DNA of 64,000 nucleotides. Source: Marinomonas communis (GTDB lineage Bacteria > Pseudomonadota > Gammaproteobacteria > Pseudomonadales > Marinomonadaceae). The stretch is taken from the NCBI RefSeq assembly GCF_004363305.1, contig NZ_SNZA01000006.1, positions 186,001 to 250,000 on the forward strand. Direction: 5' to 3'. Positions 51,064-60,461 of this stretch are shown here, one piece after another (within the stretch, counting starts at the first letter, position 1; each line of letters begins with the position of its first letter). The notes below the pieces were generated by a model. It worked only from the letters and a program-made list of their open reading frames with translations, searched no databases and was not told where the DNA came from. The position numbers and the translations under genes are program-made.

Positions 51064-51082
51064 ACCTTTCTGAAAAGGTGAT

Positions 51083-51532
51083 TTAGTGCATGATGCCATT
51101 TTGCAGCATGCGCATTTCATCATGGCACTCTTTCATACGAGTGTAGACACGGCGTAAAGTGGCTTCGCAATCAGCAGGTTGCTCTTTTTTCAGTGCCGTA
51201 TCAATTTCATCCAACACCTTGTCTTCCACTTCCTCAAGCTGGCTTACATAAGTTTTAGTAGAGGAGGAAGATATCTTGTCGACCAAATTTGAGTAAGCTT
51301 TGCGGGCTTGAGTCATGGTGTCTGAACCATTTTCTACAGCGCCCGTTTCCGCCACGGCGAATTTCTGTAACTCGAACACAGCCTCTTCCTTTGCATCAAT
51401 CATTCGATTAAAGAAGCCGGTGTATTCTGGCTGCTCAATTTTGCTTTTCGCTTCTTGATAAAACTCAATGCCGCTGTTCATAACTTTAATGATGCCGGCG
51501 ATATGATGAACCTCAGTTGTTTGCGCTTGCAT
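51083..51532 (-). CDS. DUF2383 four-helix-bundle protein (PA2169-like)
   Basis: 149 residues, all helical, ferritin-like four-helix bundle of the DUF2383 type: GIIKVMNSGIEFYQEA, FFNRMIDAKEEAV, DKVLDEIDTALKK, YTRMKECHDEMRML. Glutamates and histidines are spaced as in metal-binding bundles but diiron ligands cannot be assigned. Homologues are stress or dormancy related in pseudomonads. GGAGAA precedes the ATG. Confidence 0.8.
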   Translation of the reverse strand: MQAQTTEVHHIAGIIKVMNSGIEFYQEAKSKIEQPEYTGFFNRMIDAKEEAVFELQKFAVAETGAVENGSDTMTQARKAYSNLVDKISSSSTKTYVSQLEEVEDKVLDEIDTALKKEQPADCEATLRRVYTRMKECHDEMRMLQNGIMH

Positions 51533-51686
51533 AACGTTCTCCTTGGTTACTTAAGTGAATCAAGCAGCACTCAATAAGTGCCTGCATGTGATTATTAAAC
51601 TGGGAGAAAGAAGTAGTGTTTTCAAGCCAATCGACGGGATTGCACGGCTCCTACACGGTTGTTTCAAGGTTTAGACAAAGGCTTGA

Positions 51687-52295
51687 TTAAATTATCGCCG
51701 TCATCAACCCAACACCATCCCATAAGAACTGCCCAGCCAACAAAAGCATTAAAAACGCCATCAAACGTTGCACCCATGACATAACAGAGGGTTTGAGTAC
51801 TAGCTGTTTCAATTGTTTACCCGCAAGAAAATAAGACGCTGGAGCACCGCCAGCCATCAGGCCTAGCAGCACCGACACCCAAAACACATTGATGCCTTCA
51901 ATGTGAGCATTAGGAAATTGCACCGTCACCACTGGCAACACGACAATCATCGCCTTTGGATTGGTCAACTGCATAATAAGACCCGAGGCAAACGTCATAT
52001 CGTGATTGGCATTGGCCGCCTGTTGTGGACGATAGCTGGCGATCAGTAGCTTTAGGGCTAAATACGCGATATACAGGCCTCCTAGACTGGCCGTGACACC
52101 TTGCATGACAGGCGTCACCATCGCACCACCAATGTAGCCCACCAATAAGAACAGGGTGCACATCGCTAAGGCAACACCACCACAGAAGCGTAACGTCTGC
52201 CAGCCATAGTGGCTCACTCCTGAAAACAGTGACAGCATATTTACTGGGCCAGGGGAATACATCATCACCAGTGCAAACAGTAGAATTTCAAGCAT
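51687..52295 (-). CDS. LysE/RhtB family exporter
   Basis: 202 residues, full length: MMYSPGPVNMLSLFSG at the start, GLIMQLTNPKAMIVVLPVVTVQFP in the centre, six hydrophobic segments. Amino-acid or metabolite exporter. Start ATG 52295 has GGAGGG 6 nt upstream. Lies 56 nt after the AraC gene at 52352 on the same strand and is its probable target. Confidence 0.87.
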   Translation of the reverse strand: MLEILLFALVMMYSPGPVNMLSLFSGVSHYGWQTLRFCGGVALAMCTLFLLVGYIGGAMVTPVMQGVTASLGGLYIAYLALKLLIASYRPQQAANANHDMTFASGLIMQLTNPKAMIVVLPVVTVQFPNAHIEGINVFWVSVLLGLMAGGAPASYFLAGKQLKQLVLKPSVMSWVQRLMAFLMLLLAGQFLWDGVGLMTAII

Positions 52296-52351
52296 AGGAT
52301 ACCCTCCAACGGGCAATGTCAGATTCGAGAGAAGAACGAAAAAAGTGAGTG

Positions 52352-53179
52352 CTAAGGAATCAGAATTAATTGCTGATACTGACGCGGGGTAATGCCAAAT
52401 ACTGGCTTAAAGCGACGATTAAAATGGCTTAAATCGTTAAAGCCTAAGTGATTAGCAATGTCGGAAACCGGCACACCTGAACGAAGTGCTTGGCGACCTC
52501 GGTTGATACGAATATTGAGCCAGTACTGGTGTGGCGTCATACCGGTATATTCTTTAAAGAGTCGCAAGAAGTGATACTTTGACATGCAAGCCACTTGGCA
52601 CAAACTGTCCAAAGACACTTCGTCTTGATAGTGATCTTGTAAATACTCTTTGGCACGTTCAAGTCGCGATTGGCGTTTAATGTCACGGCTCAATACTCGT
52701 TTAGACTCGTAACGCACTAACTGCTCAGCCAGCTCAAACATCAACATTGTGTATTCGCTCGACGTTGCGCCTTGAGACTCGATCAATCGCGCCAGCCGCA
52801 AAATACGATCCTGAACTTGAGGATCGCTAAAAACCGTCTCGTTTACACGAAAATGTTCCGCATGGCGCACATTCAACGCCTTAAGGTGTGGCACAAATTG
52901 TTCAGGATGCACATAAAGCATTTCATAAGTCAGCGCGGCATCACCACCTGACTCACCATCATGAGCATCCCCAGGGTTCAACGCGATCACCTGTCCTGGA
53001 TTGCTCTTGTTCAATTTGCCATTAGCAAAGAAATCCTGACGCCCAGATAGAGTGATACCAAAGGAGTATTCTTCATGGGCATGATTACCGTAAGAAAAGT
53101 TCGTCATCGACGCTTTCAACAGCATCACATTGTCTAGCGCTTGGTTATTTAGAAATTGAAACTGATTACCGTCTGACAT
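52352..53179 (-). CDS. AraC family regulator
   Basis: 275 residues: N-terminal AraC-binding cupin (HAHEEYSFGITLSG, GDAHDGESG) and C-terminal double HTH (SLDSLCQVACMSKYHFLRLFKEYTGMTP in parts; DIANHLGFNDLSHFNRRFKPVFGITP in parts). Same strand and directly upstream of a LysE-type exporter, a common pair in which the regulator senses the exported amino acid. Confidence 0.88.
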   Translation of the reverse strand: MSDGNQFQFLNNQALDNVMLLKASMTNFSYGNHAHEEYSFGITLSGRQDFFANGKLNKSNPGQVIALNPGDAHDGESGGDAALTYEMLYVHPEQFVPHLKALNVRHAEHFRVNETVFSDPQVQDRILRLARLIESQGATSSEYTMLMFELAEQLVRYESKRVLSRDIKRQSRLERAKEYLQDHYQDEVSLDSLCQVACMSKYHFLRLFKEYTGMTPHQYWLNIRINRGRQALRSGVPVSDIANHLGFNDLSHFNRRFKPVFGITPRQYQQLILIP

Positions 53180-53279
53180 CTCCCCCTCCTCTTTTCAAAT
53201 GCCCAAGATACCCCTTCAGAGTAGCGGAAAGATCGGCAAACGTATTGGATAAAATTGCGGCTTATTCAGCCCACTATAA

Positions 53280-54596
53280 TCATGGTATCTCGACTGACGA
53301 CAACCAATGCCAGTCTTCGATGACTTGTTGCGCGTAATCAGTTTGGAGTTGTTCAAGTTCAGACCAAGTAGCGTCCGATGTTGCCACTACCGCCTGTTCT
53401 AAACGTTGGGAACGTCGATCAAAGCGACCATGAGCAAGAGCTAAGGCAGCGCCACATGCCGTAGCGTATTCACGCAGTCCACCGTTGATGGCGCGTTTGC
53501 CGCAGGCAATATTGTCTGGATCGATGCCGACACGTGCATGATGACGAGAGCGTACCAACCAATGCGCTTTGCGCCATAGCACATCATCTAAAACCAAATC
53601 TGGGTTACGCTGCATGCGACGCTGGCAATTCACCGTTAAGTGGGCTGGAGACAGTAAGTTCGTTAGGCTCAAATCTTGGTATTCAAACAAAGGTGCGGCC
53701 GCCCGTTGTTTCTTAACTTCAACAATATGACACAGCCCGAGGTCCTCAGGCGTCACATCTTCTGGACCAACCAGTAGGTAATAACGCTTCATATTGACCG
53801 AGCCCGTCCCTGCCCCAACACGTTCTACAATATGAAGAATCGTATCGTCCACATAAGGCGAAAAGACTTGCTCTATCAACCGATAGGTGGAACCATCTTC
53901 GATGATTTTAAACTTCTCAGGTATCTCTCGAAAACGCAGTGGACGCTGTTCAAGATCGACTGCTTTTGCCAAGGAGCTTTTACTGAGAAAGTCCTCACCA
54001 CCGACTTGGCGACGGCGCGCTTTTTGCTCCAGCTTATAAAGCAGATGTTCCTCTGGAAAGTTCTGCAGTACATGACGGTAATCCATGTCTTTATCAAGCA
54101 GTTGTTGGCAGGTATCACGATAACTTTGCCAAAAAGCCGTTAACGCTAGACGCGCTTCACTGGCTTCCACCACTTTGTTTTTATTCAGCGGTTCAAGAGG
54201 TTGATAGCGGCCTTCCACAATGCCTTGGCAATGATCTGTGCAGAGCAATAGACTCGTTCCAAAGCGCAGTAAATCCCAACCCGCATGTCCGACGCAGGCA
54301 TCATCAAAATCATTTGGCGCAAAAATCACTTCTTCGCCATGGGAGCCTTCTTCGCTAAAGAAACCAAAATTTGAGACATGGCAATCGCCCATGACCATCG
54401 TCAGCGGCCATGATTCGATTTCATCAGGCAATCGAAACGTCATATTAGCCAAGTCTTGATAAAACACGGAAGAGGCGCCACGCAGCATCACAAAGGGACT
54501 AATGGTCATCTTGCGGTGCTTTTTCAAGCCACTGCCTGGAGCGACGCCATCCACTCTTGTCATCACTTCTATTAGCTCTTGCTGATGCTCTAACAC
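53280..54596 (-). CDS. DUF2252 family protein
   Basis: 438 residues with the DUF2252 kinase-like pattern: FVMLRGASSVFYQDL, VMGDCHVSNFGFF (HxxN catalytic-loop-like), NDFDDACVGHAGWDLLRFGTSL (DFD metal-like), YEQ-type C-terminal motifs. The fold is related to aminoglycoside phosphotransferases; activity unproven. Divergent from the Zur-regulated CobW gene, with the Zur palindrome in the shared promoter region. Confidence 0.82.
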   Translation of the reverse strand: MLEHQQELIEVMTRVDGVAPGSGLKKHRKMTISPFVMLRGASSVFYQDLANMTFRLPDEIESWPLTMVMGDCHVSNFGFFSEEGSHGEEVIFAPNDFDDACVGHAGWDLLRFGTSLLLCTDHCQGIVEGRYQPLEPLNKNKVVEASEARLALTAFWQSYRDTCQQLLDKDMDYRHVLQNFPEEHLLYKLEQKARRRQVGGEDFLSKSSLAKAVDLEQRPLRFREIPEKFKIIEDGSTYRLIEQVFSPYVDDTILHIVERVGAGTGSVNMKRYYLLVGPEDVTPEDLGLCHIVEVKKQRAAAPLFEYQDLSLTNLLSPAHLTVNCQRRMQRNPDLVLDDVLWRKAHWLVRSRHHARVGIDPDNIACGKRAINGGLREYATACGAALALAHGRFDRRSQRLEQAVVATSDATWSELEQLQTDYAQQVIEDWHWLSSVEIP

Positions 54597-54687
54597 TTAT
54601 CACCTCTTCGTCTCGATGTTGGCCTTATGGGACATGATAAAAGCATTTTCCATTCAGGTCTAAGTTGACTGCACAAGACGCTATCTT

Positions 54688-54728
54688 TCTCTCAACTAAA
54701 TGTTATGTTATAACATTTAGTTGAGAGA
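54688..54728. promoter_or_regulatory. Zur operator upstream of cobW gene
   Basis: 41-nt near-perfect palindrome centred on T54708 (one mismatch); the core AAATGTTATGTTATAACATTT matches the Zur consensus. It ends at the Shine-Dalgarno of the gene at 54739. Confidence 0.88.
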
Positions 54729-54738
54729 GGAGAGAACG

Positions 54739-55959
54739 ATGCCAGCAATCAACGATTCTAAAAAATTACCCGTCACCGTCCTGTCAGGGTTTCTCGGTGC
54801 CGGTAAAACCACCCTATTGAGTCATTTACTCAATAACCGCGATGGCTTGCGCATCGCAGTCATCGTTAATGACATGAGTGAAATCAACATTGATGCCGCT
54901 TTTGTTGAACAAGAAGTGTCATTGAATCGCGGCGAAGAAAAGCTGGTTGAGATGAGCAACGGCTGCATCTGTTGTACGTTGCGGGAAGACTTACTCATCG
55001 AGGTTCGCGCCCTTGCCGAGGCAGGCAAATTTGATTACCTCGTAATTGAATCCACCGGGATTTCTGAACCATTGCCAGTGGCAGAAACCTTTACCTTTGC
55101 CGATGAAAATGGCATTAGCCTTTCTGACATCGCCACCTTGGATACTATGGTCACGGTAGTGGATGCCGTGAATTTCTTAAAAGATTACAACACCGCCAAA
55201 AGCATCAAAGAGGCTGGGGAATCTTTAGGCGAAGATGACGAACGTAATGTTGCCGATTTACTGGTGGATCAAGTGGAGTTTGCCGACCTACTGCTGATCA
55301 GCAAAATTGACCTGGTCACCGAAGCAGAGCTTAACGAGCTAAAAGCCATTCTGCGTAGTTTAAACAGCATGGCCGAAATCATTCCCATGGAGCGGGGCCA
55401 AGTCCCTAATGAGAAACTGCTTGGCACAGGGTTATTCGACTTTGAGAAAGCCCAGCAAGCCCCAGGTTGGCTAGCCGAAATGCGCGGTGAGCATACACCG
55501 GAAACCGAAGAGTACGGCATTGCCAGTTTTAGTTTTGTGGCACGCAAGCCTTTTCACCCGCAACGCTTCTATGACGTGCTGCACAGCACCGAGCAATATG
55601 GCAAATTGATTCGCTCTAAAGGCTACTTTTGGTTAGCGTCACGCCCTCAATTTGCGGGGCAATGGAGCCAAGCCGGCGGTATTGCACAATACGGTTTTGC
55701 GGGCATGTTCTGGCGCGCGGTACCTAAACAGCATTGGCCTACTGACGAAGCCTCTTTGGCGACCATTATGGAAAATTGGCACGAACCTTTTGGTGATATG
55801 CGCCAAGAACTGGTGTTTATTGGCCAAAACCTTGATCAATCTGCCATGACTCAGGCGCTAGAAGCCGCACTCCTGACGAATGAGGAACTGGTTCTTGGCA
55901 AAGACGCATGGGAAGCTATGACTGACCCTTTCCCAGCTTGGCAGGAGTCCGTAGCATGA
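54739..55959 (+). CDS. CobW/COG0523 GTPase, zinc-metallochaperone type
   Basis: 406 residues: Walker A GFLGAGKTT (17-25), metal motif CICC (C76-C79) in NGCICCTLRED, G-domain SKIDLV, and a C-terminal CobW_C domain (about 265-400, HPQRFYDVLHS). Zur-controlled COG0523 proteins deliver zinc to client enzymes under zinc starvation (ZNG1/ZigA type). Start is ATG 54739 behind GAGGAGA. Its stop overlaps the DUF1826 start (ATGA). Confidence 0.9.
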   Translation: MPAINDSKKLPVTVLSGFLGAGKTTLLSHLLNNRDGLRIAVIVNDMSEINIDAAFVEQEVSLNRGEEKLVEMSNGCICCTLREDLLIEVRALAEAGKFDYLVIESTGISEPLPVAETFTFADENGISLSDIATLDTMVTVVDAVNFLKDYNTAKSIKEAGESLGEDDERNVADLLVDQVEFADLLLISKIDLVTEAELNELKAILRSLNSMAEIIPMERGQVPNEKLLGTGLFDFEKAQQAPGWLAEMRGEHTPETEEYGIASFSFVARKPFHPQRFYDVLHSTEQYGKLIRSKGYFWLASRPQFAGQWSQAGGIAQYGFAGMFWRAVPKQHWPTDEASLATIMENWHEPFGDMRQELVFIGQNLDQSAMTQALEAALLTNEELVLGKDAWEAMTDPFPAWQESVA

Positions 55960-56618
55960 GTGTGATCGAAGAAACATTTGGCGCTCTGCCCTCTCCAACC
56001 GCGGCCTTTTCAGAAGAATTATCCGGGCTCGCGGGCATCTATCAAGACGATGTGAACTTGATGGTATGGCAACGCGATTTGGACTCAGAAACTAAGCAAT
56101 CGGTGTCGGCTGTGCTGCAAACTGACCGCCCCCTTTCCTTGAATCAAATCGTCACCCCTGAGAACGTCAGCCAGTCCCTAGAACGAGGTTTACCTCAAGT
56201 CGATGGTCGAGATGCTTTGATTCGCGATATTGCTTTATTGGTTGATGCTTACTGTTGTTTGTTTGACCTAGAGACAGCGGGGTTACGTTTAACACAAGTG
56301 GATCGCGCCATGTGCCCCCGCTTTCATGTGGATCAAGTGCCTTGCCGTTTGATCACCACTTTTGCAGGCCCTGCTACCCAATGGTTAGAAGAAAACAGCT
56401 TAAACCGTTCAAAGCTGGGTCGAGGTAGCAATGGTCAACCAGACAGTTCCTCTGGCTTAATCCAAGCCAATGCCAACATCCAGCAAATCACGGTCGGTGA
56501 TGTGGCGTTGTTAAAAGGCGAGCGCTGGGAAGGCAATGAAGGCCGCGGCATTGTGCACCGTTCTCCTGGTGTCGAACAAGGCCAGCAGCGCTTGCTGCTA
56601 ACCTTGGATATGGCCTAG
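55956..56618 (+). CDS. DUF1826 protein of the zinc regulon
   Basis: 220 residues. DUF1826 hallmark: DALIRDIALLVDAYCCLFDL, LTQVDRAMCPRFHVDQVPCRLITTFAGP (in parts), with clustered Cys/His (CPRFHVDQVPC) that could bind zinc. Function unknown; it is coupled to the CobW-type GTPase and under the Zur site, an association seen in other proteobacteria. Possibly a zinc-sparing or chaperone client protein (inference). Confidence 0.83.
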   Translation: MSVIEETFGALPSPTAAFSEELSGLAGIYQDDVNLMVWQRDLDSETKQSVSAVLQTDRPLSLNQIVTPENVSQSLERGLPQVDGRDALIRDIALLVDAYCCLFDLETAGLRLTQVDRAMCPRFHVDQVPCRLITTFAGPATQWLEENSLNRSKLGRGSNGQPDSSSGLIQANANIQQITVGDVALLKGERWEGNEGRGIVHRSPGVEQGQQRLLLTLDMA

Positions 56619-56640
56619 TGCTTTGGCCGTTTTAAGAGGT

Positions 56641-57108
56641 CTAAGATTGGGCCTCTTGAATCGGCAACGGCGCATCGGTTTTTACTGCTCGAATGGCAAA
56701 ATTGCTGTGAATGTCTTTCACAAACGGCAAGGTCTGAATGGTCCTTAAAATCGCCTCGTACTCTTTCAAATTATGCACCACCACTTCTAGGCGATAATCA
56801 GACTGCCCTGATACCACAAAACAGCTGAGCACATTGGGCATGGCAATGATGGACTCTTCAAACTGCAAGCTGGTTTGGTCTTTGTGATTCTCAAGGGAGA
56901 CATCAACAAAAACCGTCATGCCCAAGCCGACTTTTTCACGATCTAGAGTGGCACGGTATCCGGTAATGACCGTCTCTGCTTCCAATTTTTTAACCCGTCT
57001 TAAACAGGGCGAGGGCGACAAATGAATGCGTTCCGACAAATCCACATTCGTTAAGCGTCCGTCGTCTTGTAGCTGGCGCAAGATCGCAAAATCCACTTTA
57101 TCCATCAT
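56641..57108 (-). CDS. Lrp/AsnC family regulator
   Basis: 155 residues: winged HTH (VDFAILRQLQDDGRLTNVDLSERIHLSPSPCLRRVKKLE in parts) and RAM domain. The HTH sequence resembles Lrp/BkdR types. Divergent from the EamA-aminotransferase unit at 57283. Second Lrp/EamA pair in the window. Confidence 0.88.
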   Translation of the reverse strand: MMDKVDFAILRQLQDDGRLTNVDLSERIHLSPSPCLRRVKKLEAETVITGYRATLDREKVGLGMTVFVDVSLENHKDQTSLQFEESIIAMPNVLSCFVVSGQSDYRLEVVVHNLKEYEAILRTIQTLPFVKDIHSNFAIRAVKTDAPLPIQEAQS

Positions 57109-57282
57109 ATTGGCATACTCGAAAACTATTTAATTAAAAATTAGCACAATGTGTCTTTTGAGTCTGTAAAACCTATCAACATAGCAAGGACATGCTTTGC
57201 CTATTTGCTAAATAATGAAGTCATTAAAGCGCGCTTTGATTCCTGAGCGCCCTCTCATCAATATGGATTGAGGTCACACCTG

Positions 57283-58239
57283 ATGGCGAATATTAGCTCT
57301 CCAGCGATCCCCAACTCGGCACCTGCCTATCGTCTCACAGCGCAAGGTCGAGCCTTCAAGCTTGGTGTTCTGTCGGCTTTGGCGACGGTGTTTATTTGGA
57401 GCTGTTTCCTGCTGTCCATGCGTGCTGGAGCCGTCTCTGCCCTAACCACCTTTGATTTAGCCCTAATGCGCTTTGTGTTGCCAGGGTTGGTATTACTGCC
57501 CTGGGTCATGCGTGATTGGCGTTTATTGATGTCGACCTCTCCATGGATGCTATTGGGTGTTTGCGTTGGCGCAGGCGTGCCATTCTTTTACCTCAGTAGT
57601 TTAGGTGCCAGCTACGCCCCAGCCGCACATTCGGGACTATTGATTCCCGGTACTTTTCCGTTGTTTGTCACTGCCATCGCCGTGTTGGTTTTCAAAGAGC
57701 CGATTTCTTCGCAACGCTTCGTCGGTCTGCTGTGCATTGGCCTAGGTGTATTAAGTCTCGTCTTGATGTCGATGCTGCAAAGCAGCGGGGAGCTTTGGAA
57801 AGGGGATCTGATCTTTCTACTGGCCGCCTTTTTCTGGGCGGTGTACACCATCTGTTTGCGCTTAGCAGGCCTACCTCCGTTAGCGATTACCGGGCTTTTG
57901 TGCCTTGTTTCGAGTGTTATTCTCGGCTTGCTGTATATCTCCGGGCAGGTCTCCTCGGGCATGGCTGACACGCCACTGCTGACAGTCATGACACAGTTTA
58001 TTGTGCAAGCGGTGCTCGTCGGTATCGTGGCAGGCTTCACCTATGGTTTCGCCATTAACCTAATTGGTGCTGAGTTAAGCGCCGCCATCGGTTCCCTAAC
58101 ACCAGTGCTGGTGTCTTTGCTCGCCATTCCTTTACTGAATGAATCACTTTCAATGGCTTCTGGCTTAGGACTGGCATTGGTCTGTAGTGGTGTTGTGTTA
58201 GCCAGTGGTTTGTCTCTGCGATCCATTTTTTCCCGTTAA
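57283..58239 (+). CDS. EamA/DMT family transporter
   Basis: About 318 residues with ten membrane segments in two EamA repeats. Start set at ATG 57283, with GAGG upstream; TTG 57268 is the alternative. Followed 13 nt later by an aminotransferase gene; both are probably controlled by the divergent Lrp regulator. Substrate likely an amino acid linked to that enzyme (inference). Confidence 0.86.
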   Translation: MANISSPAIPNSAPAYRLTAQGRAFKLGVLSALATVFIWSCFLLSMRAGAVSALTTFDLALMRFVLPGLVLLPWVMRDWRLLMSTSPWMLLGVCVGAGVPFFYLSSLGASYAPAAHSGLLIPGTFPLFVTAIAVLVFKEPISSQRFVGLLCIGLGVLSLVLMSMLQSSGELWKGDLIFLLAAFFWAVYTICLRLAGLPPLAITGLLCLVSSVILGLLYISGQVSSGMADTPLLTVMTQFIVQAVLVGIVAGFTYGFAINLIGAELSAAIGSLTPVLVSLLAIPLLNESLSMASGLGLALVCSGVVLASGLSLRSIFSR

Positions 58240-58252
58240 GAGGTGCCCTCGT

Positions 58253-59443
58253 ATGTTTTTTGAATCTCTCTCCTCTGCGCCTCATGATCCAATCATGGCG
58301 CTGTCCTCCCTGTGTCTGCAGGACACTCGCTCACAGAAACTGGATCTGGGTATCGGCGTATATCGCAATGCCTTAGGCCAGACGCCAGTCTTTGACGCAG
58401 TGAAGGCAGCTGAACAGTCTTTAGTCGCTGCGCAAGACAGCAAAGCCTACGTTGGCATGCAAGGACATTTAGGGTTTAACCGTGCTATGACGTCACTGAT
58501 TCTGGGTGAGCAATGGGAAACGAGCCGTGTCCGTACTTTACAAACGCCAGGAGCCAGCGGCGCGCTACGCTTACTCGCAGACTTAATTGCGCGAACCAAC
58601 GCGGATGCTACGATCTGGCTTAGCGATCCGAGCTATACCAATCATGAGCCTATCTTTCGCGCGGCGGGTTTAGACGTGCGTTATTACCCATACTTTGATG
58701 CAGCCACTAAGCAAGTAAACAGCGATGCTATGATTGCCCAACTGTCACAACTGGGCACCAATGACGTAGTAGTACTGCATGGCTGTTGCCATAACCCAAC
58801 CGGCGCTGACATGAGTTTGGAACTGTGGCAACAGGTGACAGAGCTGTCGCTAAAGACGGGATTCTTACCCTTTATTGATATGGCGTATCAAGGCTTTGGT
58901 CGTTCTTTGGAAGAAGATGCCCAAGGCACTCGCTATTTGACGACACGAGTGCCAAGCTTTTTGTTAGCCAGCTCCTGTTCAAAAAACTTCGGTCTCTACC
59001 GTGAACGTGTGGGCGTCGCCATGATGGCAGGCCATTCGGAGAAAGCCAGTGACAGCATGCTCTCGCAATTGTTAAGCCTCGCGCGTAATAGCTACACCAT
59101 GCCACCGGATCATGGCGCGGCCATCGTGGCAGCGATTCTGTCTTATGAATCATTGAAAGCATCATGGCAGGCAGAGCTAAGCCATATGACTCAGCATATC
59201 CAGAACACACGTAAGCAGCTACGTCAGGCTTTAGAACATCGTTTTAACCGTGATTACAGTTTCATCGAACAGCATCAAGGGATGTTCTCTATGCTAGGGA
59301 TCGATACGGACTCCGTACACCGTTTACGCACTCAAAAAGCGATCTATTTACTCGACAATGGACGCCTTAATCTCGCGGGGTTGGCGCCCTCTCAAATTGA
59401 GTATTTTGCCGACAGTTTATTCGCCGTTGAACGCATGCAGTAA
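58253..59443 (+). CDS. Aspartate/aromatic aminotransferase family enzyme
   Basis: 396 residues, PLP fold-type I class Iα. N-terminal SLSSAPHDPIMALSSL, LGIGVYRNALGQTPVF, the NPTG motif in HGCCHNPTGADMS, the PLP lysine in ASSCSKNFGLYRERVG (about K243) and GRLNLAGL near the end, as in TyrB/AspC. Reaction: transamination between 2-oxoglutarate and an aspartate or aromatic amino acid; likely paired with the transporter upstream. Confidence 0.9.
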   Translation: MFFESLSSAPHDPIMALSSLCLQDTRSQKLDLGIGVYRNALGQTPVFDAVKAAEQSLVAAQDSKAYVGMQGHLGFNRAMTSLILGEQWETSRVRTLQTPGASGALRLLADLIARTNADATIWLSDPSYTNHEPIFRAAGLDVRYYPYFDAATKQVNSDAMIAQLSQLGTNDVVVLHGCCHNPTGADMSLELWQQVTELSLKTGFLPFIDMAYQGFGRSLEEDAQGTRYLTTRVPSFLLASSCSKNFGLYRERVGVAMMAGHSEKASDSMLSQLLSLARNSYTMPPDHGAAIVAAILSYESLKASWQAELSHMTQHIQNTRKQLRQALEHRFNRDYSFIEQHQGMFSMLGIDTDSVHRLRTQKAIYLLDNGRLNLAGLAPSQIEYFADSLFAVERMQ

Positions 59444-59562
59444 GGAAATCACGCCACTCTTGCAAAGCTAATTCATATTCAGTCTCTTGCCCTATTGTGA
59501 CATCAACTACTAGAGCCACACTTTGCTCGACTCGGCATAGTTTTCAGTGAAGAAATACAAAT

Positions 59563-59595
59563 ACTAAGAACAAGGGGAACCCCCTTATTCTTAGT
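59563..59595. terminator. Hairpin after TSUP gene, possible terminator
   Basis: ACTAAGAA-C-AAGGGG / CCCCTT-A-TTCTTAGT stem, 8 nt beyond the leftward TSUP stop. No clear T tract. Confidence 0.5.
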
Positions 59596-59602
59596 AGTGA
59601 CT

Positions 59603-60382
59603 CTAAATAGCATACTTCACGCCAAGAGATGCCATTAGTAAAAGCATAGATAAGGATAGTGTTTTTCGGACAACACTTGAGCCATACTTTAGTGCTGAGT
59701 GGCTGCCGAGGTGGTTACCAGCTAGATTGGCCAATACTAATGGGATAGCTAATAAATATAAAATCTTACCTGCTAGAATAAAGGCAATTAGCGCTCCAAT
59801 ATTCGAGGAAAAGTTAAACAGCTTGGAATTAGCTGATGCTGCAACTAAGTCAAAACGTAGAATGAAGTGCAGAGCCAAAATCAAAAAGCTTCCTGTTCCT
59901 GGGCCAAAAAAACCATCATAGAAACCAATAACAAAGACTGTTAGGGGCACCCCTATATACAATTTAAAATTTGAAAAGGAGTGCTCACCTTCTAACACAT
60001 TCTTCTTAGGGAAGAAGGAAAGGATTATACCGACAGGCATTAAGGCTAAGATAATCTTTCCAACCGTGTCAGGGTCAAAGTACAAAATCATTTGGGCGCC
60101 GATATAAGCCCCAGCTAGCCCAGCAGGAATGCCTGAAGCGACGGCTTTCCAGATAACCTTTTTATTTTTTACAAAGTTTCGGATCGCAGCAATAGTGCCT
60201 AATGTACTAACTATCTTTTCTTGCCCTAACGCGACTTGCGGTGGTAGTCCAGCCAAGATAAAAGAAGGGACTAGAATCAGCCCACCACCACCTGCAACAC
60301 TATCAATAAAACCTGCTGCGAACGCTGATGCAATAAGCGCAACCACAACCCAAATTGAGAAATCTGATAATAGCCATTCCAT
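59603..60382 (-). CDS. TSUP (TauE/SafE) family exporter
   Basis: 259 residues, about eight membrane segments, two TauE/SafE halves: GFIDSVAGGGGLILVPSFILAGLPP and YDGFFGPGTGSFLILALHF. TSUP proteins export sulfite, sulfoacetate or other organic anions. Third gene of the leftward cluster with a HIBADH-type dehydrogenase and a 2-oxoglutarate oxygenase; codon use appears AT-richer than the left part of the window. Confidence 0.85.
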   Translation of the reverse strand: MEWLLSDFSIWVVVALIASAFAAGFIDSVAGGGGLILVPSFILAGLPPQVALGQEKIVSTLGTIAAIRNFVKNKKVIWKAVASGIPAGLAGAYIGAQMILYFDPDTVGKIILALMPVGIILSFFPKKNVLEGEHSFSNFKLYIGVPLTVFVIGFYDGFFGPGTGSFLILALHFILRFDLVAASANSKLFNFSSNIGALIAFILAGKILYLLAIPLVLANLAGNHLGSHSALKYGSSVVRKTLSLSMLLLMASLGVKYAI

Positions 60383-60418
60383 GTAGAAAGTCTCCTGACA
60401 CCATTAAAATCATTGATG

Positions 60419-60451
60419 TCGCCGCTATGCCTTTAGCCACAATAGCGGCGA
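60419..60451. other. Intergenic hairpin between dehydrogenase and TSUP genes
   Basis: Perfect 10-bp stem TCGCCGCTAT / ATAGCGGCGA with a 13-nt loop. It may reduce read-through or stabilise the upstream mRNA. Confidence 0.5.
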
Positions 60452-60461
60452 TCATTTGGGA

